A stretch of DNA of 64,000 nucleotides from Lamellibrachia satsuma. Its lineage: Eukaryota > Annelida > Polychaeta > Sabellida > Siboglinidae. A program made the translations under genes and the position numbers. The notes beneath the pieces were generated by a model that was given only the letters and a program-made list of their open reading frames with translations, ran no database searches and was not told the origin of the DNA. The stretch lies in assembly GCA_033239005.1 (NCBI GenBank), contig BSQZ01000070.1, positions 1,009,617 through 1,073,616 on the forward strand, given 5' to 3'. Positions 1-25,800 of this stretch are shown here, in pieces; positions within the stretch are counted from its first letter, which is position 1; the number at the start of each line of letters is the position of its first letter.

Positions 1-124
1 TCTCACTGGTATTGTTTCCATTTGACCCCAATTTTGTTATGGGTTTTCCTGTTGTAATTGATGTATACTATTTCATGGAGACGGTCTCTCCATCTTACAC
101 CAATGCTATCCAAATCTGTTTTAG

Positions 125-12661
<12,537 letters not shown>

Positions 12662-12889
12662 CAACATCTTCTACGGCATTGCCATAGACACGGGTCTAAT
12701 CTGACAACATCTTCTACTACATTCCCAAAGACTCTAGGTCATGGCCAATGACACGGATCTAGAGTGGCGACATCAACTACAAGTGTAAGATAGCCATTTC
12801 ATGCCAACATAGGCGGTGATGACCGCCATTTGATGTTGTGTCATAGTGGAGGAAAGCTGACTGCCTCCTCTCGATCAATTTGTCGATAT

Positions 12890-13500
12890 ATTAGTCAATC
12901 GCTACTGCGTAAACACGGTGTCACATTGTCGTGAACCAGTGACATTGCTGACAGCTGCTGTCACACTGTCCAACAAACAATGCGTACACATCATTGACAC
13001 ACATGGACATAAATATGTTTACTTACAGTAATATGTTTATTTCAGGTTGTTACAAAATGCAATATTATGTCATCACTACTATCCTCTCTGGTGAGGAATA
13101 TATTATTACTTCTAAGTTGTAGTCTCCATTTTCTTTGAAGTGTATTTTGCATTAGAGAAGTTGTGTGCTTACAGTGACTCTTCCTGAATGTATACATTGC
13201 TCTAGTGCATTACTTGCTGAACTAGTAATTAGACTATCTGACTCCCGGGTGTGAATCCTCCTGCTGCCGGTTCGAAGCTTCGTCAATTTCGTTCACTCTA
13301 CATTGCTCCTTTTCAATCATCTTTGTAGATGAGTACATGGCTATAGACAGTATGTGTATATGTGAACGAGTATTCTTCGCGCTATTGTTGGAACGTGGCC
13401 GAATGACTCCCAGAGAAGTCGTGTCGGTGTTGGAAGGAACAGCTATACCAAGGGATGAAGTATTAACGCGCTTCTAAGCTATCCTATGAACACGCACCCA
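12890..13500 (+). mobile_element. SINE-like dispersed repeat, copy 1
   Basis: Shares blocks with 26290-26850: ctgtcacactgtc, cctgaatgtatacattgctc, a tRNA-like B-box region and gtggccgaatgactccca. Later parts recur at 24714-24790. Probably a tRNA-derived SINE or a composite of small repeats. Confidence 0.55.
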
Positions 13501-14023
13501 CCCACTCACCCACACACGCGCGCACGCACTCACCACGTGTAACTGGTTTATGAAATTAGCTATTTATAGTTATTATGGAACTGCAAGCTGTTTGTTAAAC
13601 CGCCAAATCCCATACCATCACTTAAAAAAGTGACTTTGTCAGGTTGTGTCTATTGAAGTGACTTTGCCAGCAGTAACTTGCCAACGACAACGACGGCAGG
13701 TTACTATACATTTAAATGTCTAACATCTTGACAAACTTGATTTAAGTCAATACCAATTTAGGTTAATCCATAAACAAAATATTGTATATCGCTAATCTTC
13801 ATGTTCTTCCATGGAGAGAGTGTAGTTTCTCTACATTGTCAATGTCAGTCAATTGTAATGGATTAATTTGTTTTGATAAATACTAATTTAAAATTATAAA
13901 ATATTAACTTTGATAGTGGAGTTGAAACGTTGCTTAATAACTACATGTGTATGCTTAAAATAATTCATCCAGTAAGGACTATTATGTCATCACTACTATC
14001 CTCTCTGGTGAGGAATATATTAT
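13064..14023 (+). repeat. Exact 43-bp direct repeats flanking ~0.87 kb
   Basis: An identical 43-bp block (attatgtcatc ... ggaatatattat) lies at 13064-13106 and 13981-14023. It looks like a recent local duplication or the flanks of an insertion. Confidence 0.9.
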
Positions 14024-14399
14024 ATCACCAGAACTGTATACAATGTCATGTACTAGTTATATTAGTTATATCAGCATATTAATACTAATTTGTCACTTAT
14101 TTATCTAAATAATCTCGATACCTATTAAATACTTTCTCAGATTCAAAGGTGGCAATGATTAAAATTATTTCTTAAACATACAAGATTTAGTTCCCGATGA
14201 AAGCTCTCTCAGAGCCAAGTCCAAATATTACAACGTTGATGACCTGAAGGGTTTCTGGCAAAACACATAAATAAAGTAACAGTTAAATTCAAAATTTTAT
14301 TAACTAAATATTCTTGTAAACATTGAATCAGATGTAATTATCAATTAAATATGCATACAAGAAGCAAGAATAGGAAATACGTCAGATGTAGTACATCTG

Positions 14400-15345
14400 A
14401 AATATATAAACATTATACTATGTTAGAAAAGAGGGTTCGTGACTTATATGTCAAACAATATATCTTTAGTTGATTACACGTTACATAATACCTACCCAAC
14501 ATGGAAAGTATTGTCTATGGACATCATTGACGAGTCAGGGAAAATAATCACGATCTATAACATCTACAGATCCAGTAAAAATAATAATAGCCATGTCTCA
14601 TTTTACTATATTTTGAAAGAATTCAGTCCCGTAATTCGGAACTTAACTTAACAATTTTGCATTGACGAGATCTTTCAATATCGATCTATTAAAGTTTAAC
14701 TCCAATATTAAATGTCAAGAATGTTATTATTCTTTAGCTGAATTCGATCGTCTTCCTGTAGTAACTTTGCCAACGAGAATGTCAAAACGAAATGCAACAC
14801 TCATGGATCATATGTATTGTAAATCACCAAACCCACTCACAATATCAGAAAGTGGATCACATCGCCATATTTGCTGCATAATTTTTAATATTAAAAACAT
14901 TTAATCAAATAGAAACAATTTGCACAAGATCATTTACAGGGAACAAAGTAAATTGCTTTCTTGGTGAACTTGAAAATATAAACTTGTCCCAAGTGTTTGA
15001 CCAAGCTATAACAGCAGAGCCTATTATAACTTATGATCAACAATTTTCTACCAAACTGGATGAAATAATGAACAGATACTTTCCATCAAAGTTTTTAAAT
15101 TCAATAAATATAAACACAATAAATATATATGGATGACATATGGTCTTACAGAAATTAAAGAGAGATGGACTTTATAGAGCAGTCAGCATGATTAATCCTG
15201 ACACCAATGTATAATTATACTCTAAAACAAGCTGAACATAAAAAACAAGGTGAAGTAGGTAAGAAACTTTAAACGAAAAGCCAAAGCAGATTATTACAAT
15301 GTATTATTTAATAAATCTAAAAAATTATGTCGCACATGACGGATA
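14400..15345 (+). mobile_element. Non-LTR retrotransposon endonuclease fragment 1
   Basis: Frame pieces at 14439-14651 and 14662-14904 read IITIYNIYRSS, FNIDLLKFN, LPVVTLPTRMS and LMDHMYC, the order of blocks in LINE apurinic-type endonucleases (a NIYRPP-like and a GDFNIDLL-like block). The catalytic order is broken by frameshifts. Sequence to about 15340 continues as the spacer before a reverse transcriptase that is missing. Confidence 0.75.
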
Positions 15346-15608
15346 TCATTTACACGTTGAGGAATCTGACTAAACACGACGTTACGTAGTCGGATTCATT
15401 CGTGGCCCACATTCTAAGTGACATATGATAAAATGATTATCGGGCCATAGATTGCAACATATTAGTTACATCTCTCCTTTTTCTTCTTCATTTTTAATTC
15501 TCCCCGAAAAGATAGTTCGATTGATGTCTATGATGTTTCCATTTTCATCCTTATTTTTTATTTTTTATTTATTGACAACAATCGTTACACAGACAAAGTT
15601 TACCATTA

Positions 15609-15917
15609 TGTTTATTATGTTTACCCCTGTATATTATGTTTACCCCTGTATATTATGTTTACCCCTGTATATTATGTTTACCCCTGTATATTATGTTTAC
15701 CCTGTATATTATGTTTACCCCTGTATATTATGTTTACCCCTGTATATTATGTTTACCCCTGTATATTATGTTTACCCCTGTATATTATGTTTACCCCTGT
15801 ATATTATGTTTACCCCTGTATATTATGTTTACCCTGTATATTATGTTTACCCCTGTATATTATGTTTACCCCTGTATATTATGTTTACCCCTGTATATTA
15901 TGTTTACCCCTGTATAC
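15609..15917 (+). repeat. 19-bp minisatellite
   Basis: About 16 units of tattatgtttacccctgta, two of them one base shorter. It is open in all + frames as an artefact of the repeat. Confidence 0.97.
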
Positions 15918-15964
15918 ATCTTCGTTGTTGCGCTATGCATAACATCAAATTCGAATAACACCCT

Positions 15965-16192
15965 CAAGAGCATAACATTACCACGTCACAACACAAATCT
16001 ACATAATATTACCACGTCACAACACAAATCTACATAACATTACCACGACACAACACAAATCTACATAACATTACCACGTCACAACACAAATCTACATAAC
16101 ATTACCACGTCACAACACAAATCTACATAACATTACCACGTCACAACACAAATCTACATAACATTACCACGTCACAACACAAATCTACATAC
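15965..16192 (+). repeat. 31-bp minisatellite
   Basis: About seven units carrying cataacattaccacgtcac then aacacaaatcta, nearly identical to each other, right after the 19-bp array. Confidence 0.95.
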
Positions 16193-16442
16193 GCACAATC
16201 AACATGAAACATTTTCAAACGATGCATATGAAGTATACAGAAATAATGTCTCGAGAAATCACCGATCGCATATCATGCTGCACACTTCACATAAGCAAAC
16301 TATGAACACTTAAAGACATCTGACGAATTAGGTCTACAGTATTTGGGCTTTTTAAATAATATCCTAGATGATAATACAAATCAGACTAATGAATTAAATT
16401 AATTAAATACTATACGTCTATCCTCATATTTCATATTTCGAC

Positions 16443-17045
16443 TTGGATGCATTTATTCCTTTATGTAAGAAGAAGAAAAATTTCTTCAACGTAATCAGCT
16501 CAAATATACAATCTATTAATGCCAGATTTAGCGAACTAATGGCATTCGTAGAGGAATTAAAAACTGAAAATGTTCAATTTAGTATTATACAAAGTTACAG
16601 CTGGACGGATACAATTGCATTACACAGGGAAAAACATCCAGTAAAGGGAGGATTAATCATATAAGTTGATTCAAAATATACATACGAAGTGATTCAAAAT
16701 CTAAACAATTATGAACTTTGGGAAAGGCTAATTATCAAACTAAGTTAAGGTGGTTTGATCAAACCAGTAATACTAGGAAATATTTATCGGCCTCCGAGGA
16801 ATTAAAATGATAACCTGGAACAGTTCATAACAGAATTTTCACTAATGCTATCCTCTCTAGACCAAATACAACACAATGTAATCTTTGCCGGTGATTATAA
16901 CATAAACCTGCTAAAGTTAAATGAAGATGAACCGATCAGTGATTTCATTGATCTTCTTACATCACATAGTATATATCCCCAAATTACACTACCAACTAGA
17001 TTTTATGAAAGACACGGTACACTAATAGATGATTGTGGTGTATTT
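16443..17045 (+). mobile_element. Non-LTR retrotransposon endonuclease fragment 2
   Basis: Reads NVISSNIQSINARFSEL at the start of the domain, then LGNIYRPPRN, FAGDYNINLLKLN and ITLPTRF with a terminal TLID. These are LINE endonuclease blocks with stops in between. It is the same type as fragment 1 but a separate copy, truncated before the reverse transcriptase. Confidence 0.8.
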
Positions 17046-18060
17046 CGGATACTAAGTCTCGATCCGCGTTTTCAGTTACCCGTGCTTTGATACCGGAGAC
17101 CCCGGGCGTTTTTATGTTGCTTGTATAAGTGGCGTGTTGCAGCCATGTCGCGTTAATAAAGTTGCGACATCGTTAGTTATTGTCAATTGGGCGAGCTTTT
17201 AATTTCTGATCTAACCATGAAAATGACCACCTAGAGCACCCAAACTTCTCTTCATATATCTACTATACATATACACATGTCACGTGGTCAAAAAGGTACA
17301 TTTACAAAACGATCAAAATTTACAAAATAATTAAACCGTCCTCTCCGTAGCTATGCGTGCACCAAGACTACCGTAAAATCGATGCATATGATAAGGCGTC
17401 GTTCAGTTTCACTAAAACTCTGTGCGGGGGCGCTGCTGAATTGAAATAAAACAGTACAATTGTGTAATCCCGTTTAAATTGTGCGTAGGTGCGTGCGTGC
17501 TTCATTGCTTGTAATTATGTATATCTCAGTATTATTTGTATTTTTGCTATATGTGACATGTCATGTTCCTAGAAAATTAGTTTTATTCATATTATCAATA
17601 GATTGTGTTAATTTTGTTAGATATACTTTAAGTATCTCTTAATGGACTTTGTCCAGAGTTACGGTGCTATTTTAATACCAATTGCTTTTTAAATACAGTA
17701 ATTACGTTGGCACCAGTATTAACGCATTATTTAAAGCGTACTGTCGAATCTAATACCAATGACCTCAACAAAAAATATTATTATTACTTTGTCACAAAAT
17801 GTGTTACTAGTATGTAACCACTGGTTTCTTTAGAGATCAGCAGTTGTTACCTCCCGTAATTAGTATGAAATTAAACACAAAATAAGACACATGAGCGTAG
17901 ATTGCAGCATATAACGCATTCTTCAGGAAAAGTAGCGTGTATTTATTCAGCATGTAGATGTTTTATACAAAAACATTGCATAATTAAAAGAGCATCACAC
18001 CCAGACATCAATCAATATTAGTAATCGTCACCATTTATTTAATTTCCAATAACTTCAACT
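17046..18060 (+). other. Intergenic, no gene seen
   Basis: AT-rich sequence. A short GC-richer part at 17090-17180 contains ccggagaccccgggcg and ttaataaag, which might be the end of an LTR, but no partner or flanking duplication is visible. Confidence 0.4.
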
Positions 18061-18086
18061 TATAACATTTTATTAGTTGTAGAAGA

Positions 18087-18490
<404 letters not shown>

Positions 18491-18499
18491 ATATGTTGA

Positions 18500-20100
18500 T
18501 ACTGTATTATAATAATAATATGAATAAAACTAATTATCTAAGAATATGACATGTCATAGATAGCACACAGAAAAAATACAATACTGAAACATTTACATAA
18601 TTATATGTAGTTTTTGTGAAATCATCAGACAAACTATTACATTAGTTAATGCTTGTTGAAGCATTATTTGAAGTGAAAATCGAAATGCTGAAAAATCACT
18701 TTTCTTGGTGAAATTTCTTAACTTTTTTATGTGATCAGAGAGAGAGGATGGAAGTCACGCCCATGATCTGTATTGACCTACACAATGTTTACCATTTTGG
18801 ATATCCACCACTTTGATCCTTACCAGATCTAAAGACTGAAGTAAATTCTTTTGATGATTTTAACAAAAATAGGCATTTTTTTATTAAATCGACTGCGGAT
18901 GTTATATAAACAAACGTTCTATAGATGACTAGTGCTTGTCACTATGTACATTTAATTTGCGTATCTATGATTTGTACAACATACTATACCAAAGTATATG
19001 TACTTTGAATGCCCCTCCATAAGGGAAGGATGTTGCGTCAATATGTCATTATTACTGTCAATTACATTCTTGAATGTAATCGTGATTGGAATCATGATTA
19101 CATGCAAAGGCAAACGCAAAGTGCTGTCATACTATTTTCTTGAAACATTGAGTCGTCAAGCGGCCAATGAGCGATGCGGCAGCCGTAAACGAATAATCCC
19201 TGTCGCCGAAAAAGTCGTCTAAAGTAAACTAGCTCTTGTTTGCGGTGTCTGTATCTGTTGGGGTTTTACATTTGGCAGATTTTCATCAAATAGTGCAATT
19301 TGAGGCATAAAACGAAATCTTTCCTAAATGTCGTATTCCATCAGTTCTTCGTACGGGTAAAACTCGGAAAAAGGGCGCATTTATTGCCATTTGACGCTCA
19401 AATCTGAAAGCGTACATCGTCTCGAAAATGACGAACTTTAAACGACTTCAAATGGCGTTGAGCATACCGTCCTGAGCACGGTCGTGAGCATACTCAGGGT
19501 TTCAGCATTTCGTGTCAAATGTCATGAGTGCAGCCGCAGGCGTGCTCATGGCCCCTTGTGAGGTTTATATAGTGCTGCGTCCAATGTGTTCGAACCCTCG
19601 ATCCACCCACTGTACGAGCAGTAGGCATATATATATAATAAGGTGCTGGATGCGAGTTAGCTGAGAAAAACAAAAATGTGCCACACATACACCACCCAAT
19701 GGTTCAGCTAAAGACCTTGTGGCGACACCTAGCGAGTTAGTGGTGGGTCGCTCGGTGCACTATGTGAGCGTCTAGATTACGCCGTTGCTCTTCCCATAAT
19801 GCATCTTTCCCGGTAGCAGTTTGCGCATGGTTGCGCGCGCAAATGACTTTGTTTCCGCTTCTTTTCCCGAAATGCAACGCAGACCAGGTTCCGGGTTATC
19901 ATTGTGATATTCTAGGTGAGATCTCCATTTTGGAGCTTGCGCGACATTTCGGGAAACAACTGAAACTACTACAGGAGGCCGCTAATGCTTGATTCCGTCG
20001 ATAGCGATACATGTTAGCGTTATATTCCGTTAACTATGAATGGGGGCTATATATTACATGTTCTAGTGTAAACGTGTGGAAGTGTAAATGATATTCACGA
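18500..20100 (+). other. Intergenic, possible GC-rich promoter-like stretch near 19.7-19.95 kb
   Basis: No coding region recognised. Around 19790-19920 the AT-rich background changes to a GC-richer block with ttcccataatgcatc, tgcgcatggttgcgcgcgc and a donor-like ctaggtgagat at about 19913. This could be a promoter and first exon of an unseen transcript. Weak. Confidence 0.25.
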
Positions 20101-20204
20101 TGTTCACCAGAAACTTAACAATAAATACAACATAGGCATTATTAAAGGTTCACACATTTTATTAACGGAAGTAATCAAGTTTTCTCTTTGAAGCACTATT
20201 ATAG

Positions 20205-20492
20205 TCACCATGGCAACGCGTTGTCTATTGTTTTTATTTTCGCAATTTGACGTTGCGGATTTAATCGTCCGTGGCTTGCTTTCTTGGCAAATTCCTTCGA
20301 TGTTCGTTTCACGGACGTTTTGGTGACTCGGCTTCCTCCGCAAATCGAACAAAATACAGAACACATACAGAGAACAGACACGTAAGACGTATAGACAAGC
20401 AACATTTCGTCCCGTCCACCACAATCACAACAATCAGGATAGACAACAGGCCCGCAATTGGCCCCACGCTCGTACACCCGTACAACTCTCAA
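20205..20492 (-). CDS. Small unrecognised minus-strand ORF followed by AATAAA
   Basis: 95-codon open frame on the minus strand, GC-rich compared with its AT-rich flanks. It is Cys-rich in the first half (CCDCGG, CSVFCSICGG) and basic in the second (KRTSKEFAKKASHGR). The stop is at 20205-20207 and an AATAAA lies about 45 bp beyond it on the same strand (near 20160). No ATG opens the long frame; the first internal ATG is at the DEMLL position. No family recognised; it may be a remnant. Confidence 0.2.
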   Translation of the reverse strand: MRVVRVYERGANCGPVVYPDCCDCGGRDEMLLVYTSYVSVLCMCSVFCSICGGSRVTKTSVKRTSKEFAKKASHGRLNPQRQIAKIKTIDNALPW

Positions 20493-21371
20493 TGTTATAA
20501 TACAATGATATCTTTAACGCACAATACTATTTTTGGTTTTAGAAAACGTATGTCATTAAAAATCATTTGATAAAATGTGTGCGCATTTGTATCAATATTG
20601 TTAAAGGACTCATGTAGTCTAGAATATTTTATTGTGTAAATTGGTGTCTTGATATCGTTTTTATTTATATTTGATCAGTTGCTATTTTTTATATAATATT
20701 ATATGGAAAATCTTATTTAATGAATTTTTAATTTAATTTAATGAAATGCCAATTTCATTTACATTGCTAATTTATTTGTTATTATAATTATAATTTATTT
20801 ATATAAATGATTTGCAAATTTATTTAGTTTATTTTGTGAGTCCACCTCTCACCAGTCCAACCTTCCACCAAATTTTAAGACAAAACTCCCACCTCCTGCA
20901 TCAGGCTCAGTTAGTCAAAAGACGACACCTCACAGGCACATCTAGTTTATGAGCTAGATTTCACAAACTACAAATATATAAAGACATATGCACATTACCG
21001 ACTTTCTATACAAATCGCCGAAAATAATACAGTATATATGGATGGATCCATATAGTTGCGTGTCATAACTAACTTATTATTACCAATTATGGCGTCACTT
21101 TTTGTTGTCGACAAAAATAGCGTCGTTTTATGTGTCCCATGTTTGGTACGAAGGCGTAACGCTCGCGTCACATGGTCGAGGGTTTACCTTCATATCGACC
21201 AATGAATGTCTTTACATTATGGGCGCAGGAAATATTTAATTCCGACGCTTTTGTGACTGTACGAAGGTGAGTAAATTTTGTTTTGCTTAAAGTTGTTAAA
21301 AAGTACATATGATATAAAGAAGAATTTTATAGGAATAAAAAAGAACAGTACAATAATTACTTAGCTTTAAA

Positions 21372-22765
21372 ATGATGTGCATATTATTGCAGTGCACAAC
21401 TGCCGTTTTTCAGAAAAGCGTGGGCAACATGACCCGGTGTGCGCTAATTTGTTATGTTTTGTTGTTCGGAAGCTACGGTCGGTGGCTTCGAGTGAACGAA
21501 TATTTTAAAGAAGCTTCGTTGCATTGCAATCCGTTGACATTCGTATTCCTGCAGTTAATTAATTGCATGTTTTGTTGATAAAAGTTATTATAAATGTATT
21601 ATTTTTGTCTATCCGTCAATATTTTTATGTTAAACATCATGAAAGGTAAATTAATGCAAGATGATTTGACAGAATCATGGACATGGGGTCATCTGCAATA
21701 CGCGAATATGAAATCTTTCCGAAGAATCCGAGCAATCCACATTTCAACAATTAATTGCTGGCACATTTTGTTTATAGCATTTGTTATATATGTAATTCTG
21801 TAGTTTGTGTAGCAGTATTTACTAGTTGTTATGTCAGAAATTATGTTTTATTGTTTTCTTTGTTGCGTTTTACTGAATACCTTTTTTACTGATTATATAA
21901 TTTGTAAAATGTAATAACTGGTGTGAGTTGTGCAGTTTGTATATACCTATATGTTCGGTCGCCTTCCGGTGATTACTGTTAAAAACCAAGTAATAATTTG
22001 TTAAAGATGCACATACTTTTCACTTTAATATTTGATTATGCATATTTTATACTTAATATCTGCCACTATGTGTGATTTGTTAATTTTTATTTGCAGTGAT
22101 CATTTATTCCAACTTGAATATTTTCTTAATTATCGTTATTTTATTTTACACATTATTTGACATCTTAGATTTTAGAAGATCCAGTTTTTATTTGTGCAAG
22201 ATTTACTGTTATAAAATGTACTTTTGATATTTTATCATCTGATAATATCAGATATATAATATTATAATTATTAATTTATTATTCAAAAGTATTTTGTGTT
22301 ACAGGTAAAGGTATTCAACACCAACTTGTGTGTACAGACTTCAGCTAGTTTGTGATTTATATGGATTACAATCGGCTGTTACGATACAAATGAACGATGA
22401 ACACCTTGGAGATAACACTGCATGCACTATTGCAACATCATATAAGAGTTGATCTCAGGACAACAGTTCCTTTCTTCAGTGACGATTTGAGATGGATTCA
22501 TCGTCCATCGTGGTCATCCAAAGTGATCAATTCTGGTTTTGACAAATGTGCTGTCGTCTACGATAACCACATACTCTTACACATGGAAATTGTTGCCATA
22601 CACTCATCTAACATGATAAACAAAATCATGAACTTGATGCTGAGACAGTGTGCTTGTGGAACATTGACACACTATTGCATTTGCCTGCAAGAAATAAAAA
22701 ATATGACGAACGTAGATAGGCATTGACATTGTCTGAAGAAACGTATGTACATATAGAAATAAATA
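21372..22765 (+). CDS. Possible small gene of unknown function (best frame 22397-22726)
   Basis: A donor-like gtgagt occurs near 21266. An ORF from 21429 starts MTRCALICYVLLFGSYG, which resembles a signal peptide. An open frame of 109 codons at 22397-22726 (starting MNTLEITLHALL, Cys-rich near its end) is followed by AATAAA near 22762. Whether these belong to one transcript cannot be told. I recognise no domain. Confidence 0.2.
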
Positions 22766-22769
22766 GTTG

Positions 22770-23950
22770 CTTTTGAATAACATGCTATAACATTTTCATA
22801 ATTAATACATGGTGAAATATGTACAATTAACTGTAATATAATCTAAACACATACAATTATTTTGATGCCCCTAGCCCTGTATGGGTGGACCAACTTATTA
22901 CCATGCTATCACTCCCTGTAAATAGTTCAAGTGTGAAATGCAGGTAAACTAATTAGATAATGTAAAATTACATGGTCACATAGTATTTCAGTTGATAAAT
23001 TGACATTTTCCATCCATTAAAAGTTAAATAGGCCAATTACTTATTAAATAACAGCTAAATTAGCCCATTAATCCACGTAAATAGGTCAAATTTAAAATGT
23101 AGGTCAATTAATTAGGTCATCAAAAATAGGGATTTACCAAGTCACATGACACTAAAGTAGATACATTGACAATTTCCACCCCATAAAGGATTAATAAACC
23201 CATTTACTAATTAATTACAATCAAATAATGCCATTACTCCACGTAAATAGGTCAAAGGTTAATGTAGGTCAACTAATTAGGTCATGTCAAGGTCATATAT
23301 TATTAACATTAGTTTCTGGGTCATATACCTTTTATTTCACATCAATATGTTCAATATATTTAAAACTATTGCTATTTTCATATAAATGAAATACAGTCCT
23401 CAGCATTCCGGGTCACAAGAAATGGAACCAAATTGTATAGACATCAATGCTAATTTTCAAAGATCAAAAAGTGGAATAACTTCGGAAATAATGTAGATAT
23501 CAACAAAATTCCAAAAGTGTTATAAACTTCATAGGACATAGTTTTATCATAATTTAAATACTTATGTCTTATAGAGTATGTTATATCATTTATTACCCAT
23601 TTAAAACATTTTCAGTATCTTTATTATTTGCTAAGTTATTCTATTTGTTTAGTTTCAAAAACAAGGTATAACGTTACATGGGGTGGGGATGTCTTGCCGA
23701 CCTTTACGTTCGTTATTTTTAAAAAAGGTTTTTTGTCTAGTCTAGCTGTCGACATCAGACTGAATCTGAGAGCATTGATTGCAATGCCAGTTTTGGGGAT
23801 ACATATCAATTAGAGGCAGAGCAATATGAATAAATCTAATTTCATAGAATTATACTTACCAGTAGGAAGCAATAGCAGAACAACTTTGAATACAAGTGTG
23901 GTTGAATTAAACGCGTAGCAGCTTAAGTCTCGTTTTCATCTAGATTCGTC
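22770..23950 (+). other. Intergenic, no gene seen
   Basis: Very AT-rich. Loose internal repetition of blocks such as aattaggtca and ccacgtaaataggtca (22930-23290) suggests an old tandem duplication. Nothing coding is recognised. Confidence 0.4.
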
Positions 23951-23974
23951 ATACGCATGCGAACTACGGCATCA

Positions 23975-24085
23975 CTACAGCATCGCTCCATCCATCTTGC
24001 ATCGCATAACGCATCGCTCCATAGCATCTTGCATCGCTCCATCGCATCTTGCATCGCATCGCGCATCGCACCATCGCATTGCCAA
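23975..24085 (+). repeat. gcatcgc-rich short repeat
   Basis: Imperfect repeats of catcgcatcttg and catcgctcc immediately upstream of the gag relic. Confidence 0.8.
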
Positions 24086-24099
24086 ATTCAGCACACATC

Positions 24100-24690
24100 A
24101 GCGATGGCCCTTCTCGGCCATCATAATTGACCAATATTTCAATGTCAGGAGAAACACCATCGTCGAAAGGGCGCGTTTTAATACACGACGTCAAACGACT
24201 GCAGAACCAGTCGACAAGATCTGTATCGAATGGCAGAAGACTGTATTTATGGTGATATAAAGGAGGAGCTAATTCGCGACATAATAGTCGCAGGCGTCGT
24301 TGACCACTGGCTGTCAGACAATCTACGGTCAAAACCGGATTTAACACTAGAATAAGCTGTCCAGATTATCCGCCAGGCGGAGGCACCAAGCTAGACACAG
24401 ACGTTGTCAGAGTAAGCACGCCCTCCAGTGCACGCGAAATCGATCATGTCAGACCGGCTGGTAAAGTAGTCGCCAGAGTAAAGAGCAAAACAACCAAAAC
24501 GAAGCTACACACGCATCAACGACACGAAGAGTAGCTGTCAATGGTGCCGCCATCAAACAGCGCATCACAGACAAAGGTGTCCAGCTAAATATGTTGTACG
24601 TGTGGAAAACACGGTCATTTCCAAGTTGTTTGTCGCGGCAGTACAAACAAGAGATACAGCAGCGAAGTCCATGAAATAAAGAGGCAGGAC
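24100..24690 (+). mobile_element. Degenerate Ty3/gypsy-type gag remnant
   Basis: One frame at about 24208-24345 reads RMAEDCIYGDIKEELIRD then HWLSDNLRSKPDLTLE, characteristic of metazoan Ty3/gypsy gag proteins. The preceding ERARFNTRRQ block is in another frame. At 24601-24633 a C-x4-H-x4-C zinc-knuckle half (CGKHGHFQVVC) follows. It is broken by at least one frameshift and an in-frame TAA; no protease, RT or integrase is seen nearby. Confidence 0.75.
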
Positions 24691-24713
24691 ATCCCATTTC
24701 TGGGGAAAATCAT

Positions 24714-25770
24714 CGAAGGAACATATATGCCGAGGGGTGAAGTATTAAAGCGCTTTTGGCGATCCTACGGACACACACACGTTTTGGTTATTAAGCAGCA
24801 ATGAACCAACAAACTCATATATCAAATAAACTTCACATTTCAACGTAATTGGGTAAATTAATCTACCTGCTGCCCACAGTCAACACCCACGAGGGTGTTG
24901 ACAAATGTGCTGGTTACTGGTACTCTCGATGTGCAATCAGCTGAGTTTTTTTCCCTCGGCCTAAACCTAAAATGACTATACTGTGGGTGACGTGTTGCCC
25001 ATTGAAACGCGAGCGAGCGCCGACTGAACACAGATTCTGTCGGTTCACTGACATTGAACTGGTGGCGTCACTGGGTCAGACTGGGACATGTGACATCTAT
25101 CGCTCGTCGATAAAGCGCACAGTCTGCGTGAGTGTGCCTGTGTGTAGCTGAAACCACGCACCAACTGAACTCCGTGTGCTACCTATGATAACGAACGATC
25201 TGTTGACATACCCGGAACGAAGATGTCGACCATAATATGGTGGAACTCTGTTTGTGGAAACTCGTCCGTAGACTACGCTTTCTGGGTAAGTCGTTGGTGC
25301 GTGCATGCGTCCATGCGTGCAGTTTGACTTTACAGTCCGCGTGCCCGTCTGCCACGGACTGTCGCAAGACAAACTGTGTCCGGGAAATATACCCTTGTCT
25401 TTGCATAAAAACACCGATCACTACCTAACTTTCAATGATCCAGCATGGCCATATCGTATTGGCAAGAATAGAACTAGTTGTAGTTTAAATTGGCACACGC
25501 AGCATCACAACTGACTGGGATTTCGTCAGTTATGTACATTGGTTTATATGTCACACCATTAATTTAATTGACACACCCGAAATCACGGCTGACGTTTGAG
25601 ATGAATGGTGAACGCTTCCATAATAACACGCTGTCACTGCTTCGTTGGCCACTTGCCATGTTGGGTTTCATTGTTGCTTTGGATGGAATTTTATTAATGC
25701 TTTTTAAATTATTTTGTTGGTGTTGGTTCATTCCCTTTTCTCCAGACGTCATATTGACCCTTCTCATCCT
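24714..25770 (+). repeat. Segmental repeat unit, copy 1
   Basis: About 1.05 kb that aligns with 26800-27500 plus 29470-29756. It carries a SINE-like start (gtgaagtattaaagcgctt), a block with cggcctaaacctaaaatgac, a tataaag-like block, one copy of the 82-bp satellite unit (25385-25465), then a small ORF from 25605. Confidence 0.85.
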
Positions 25771-25800
25771 GACGTGTCCAAAGAAGGCAAATAGATGTTA
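25605..25800 (+). CDS. Small conserved ORF in the segmental repeat (copy 1)
   Basis: Starts MNGERFHNNTLSLLRWPLAM, followed by a hydrophobic stretch that could be one membrane helix. The copy at 29611 is almost identical (three base differences over ~145 bp, two or three of them changing amino acids), so conservation is no more than recent duplication. Function unknown; it may be non-coding. Confidence 0.15.

Noticed and set aside
15609..16192. CRISPR-like regular repeats
   Set aside because: Units follow each other without unique spacers; the setting is an animal genome. The same applies to 27427-29478 and 39495-40725.
17046..17200. Solo LTR
   Set aside because: Only an AATAAA-like motif and a GC-rich block; no second LTR, no clear ends, no target duplication.
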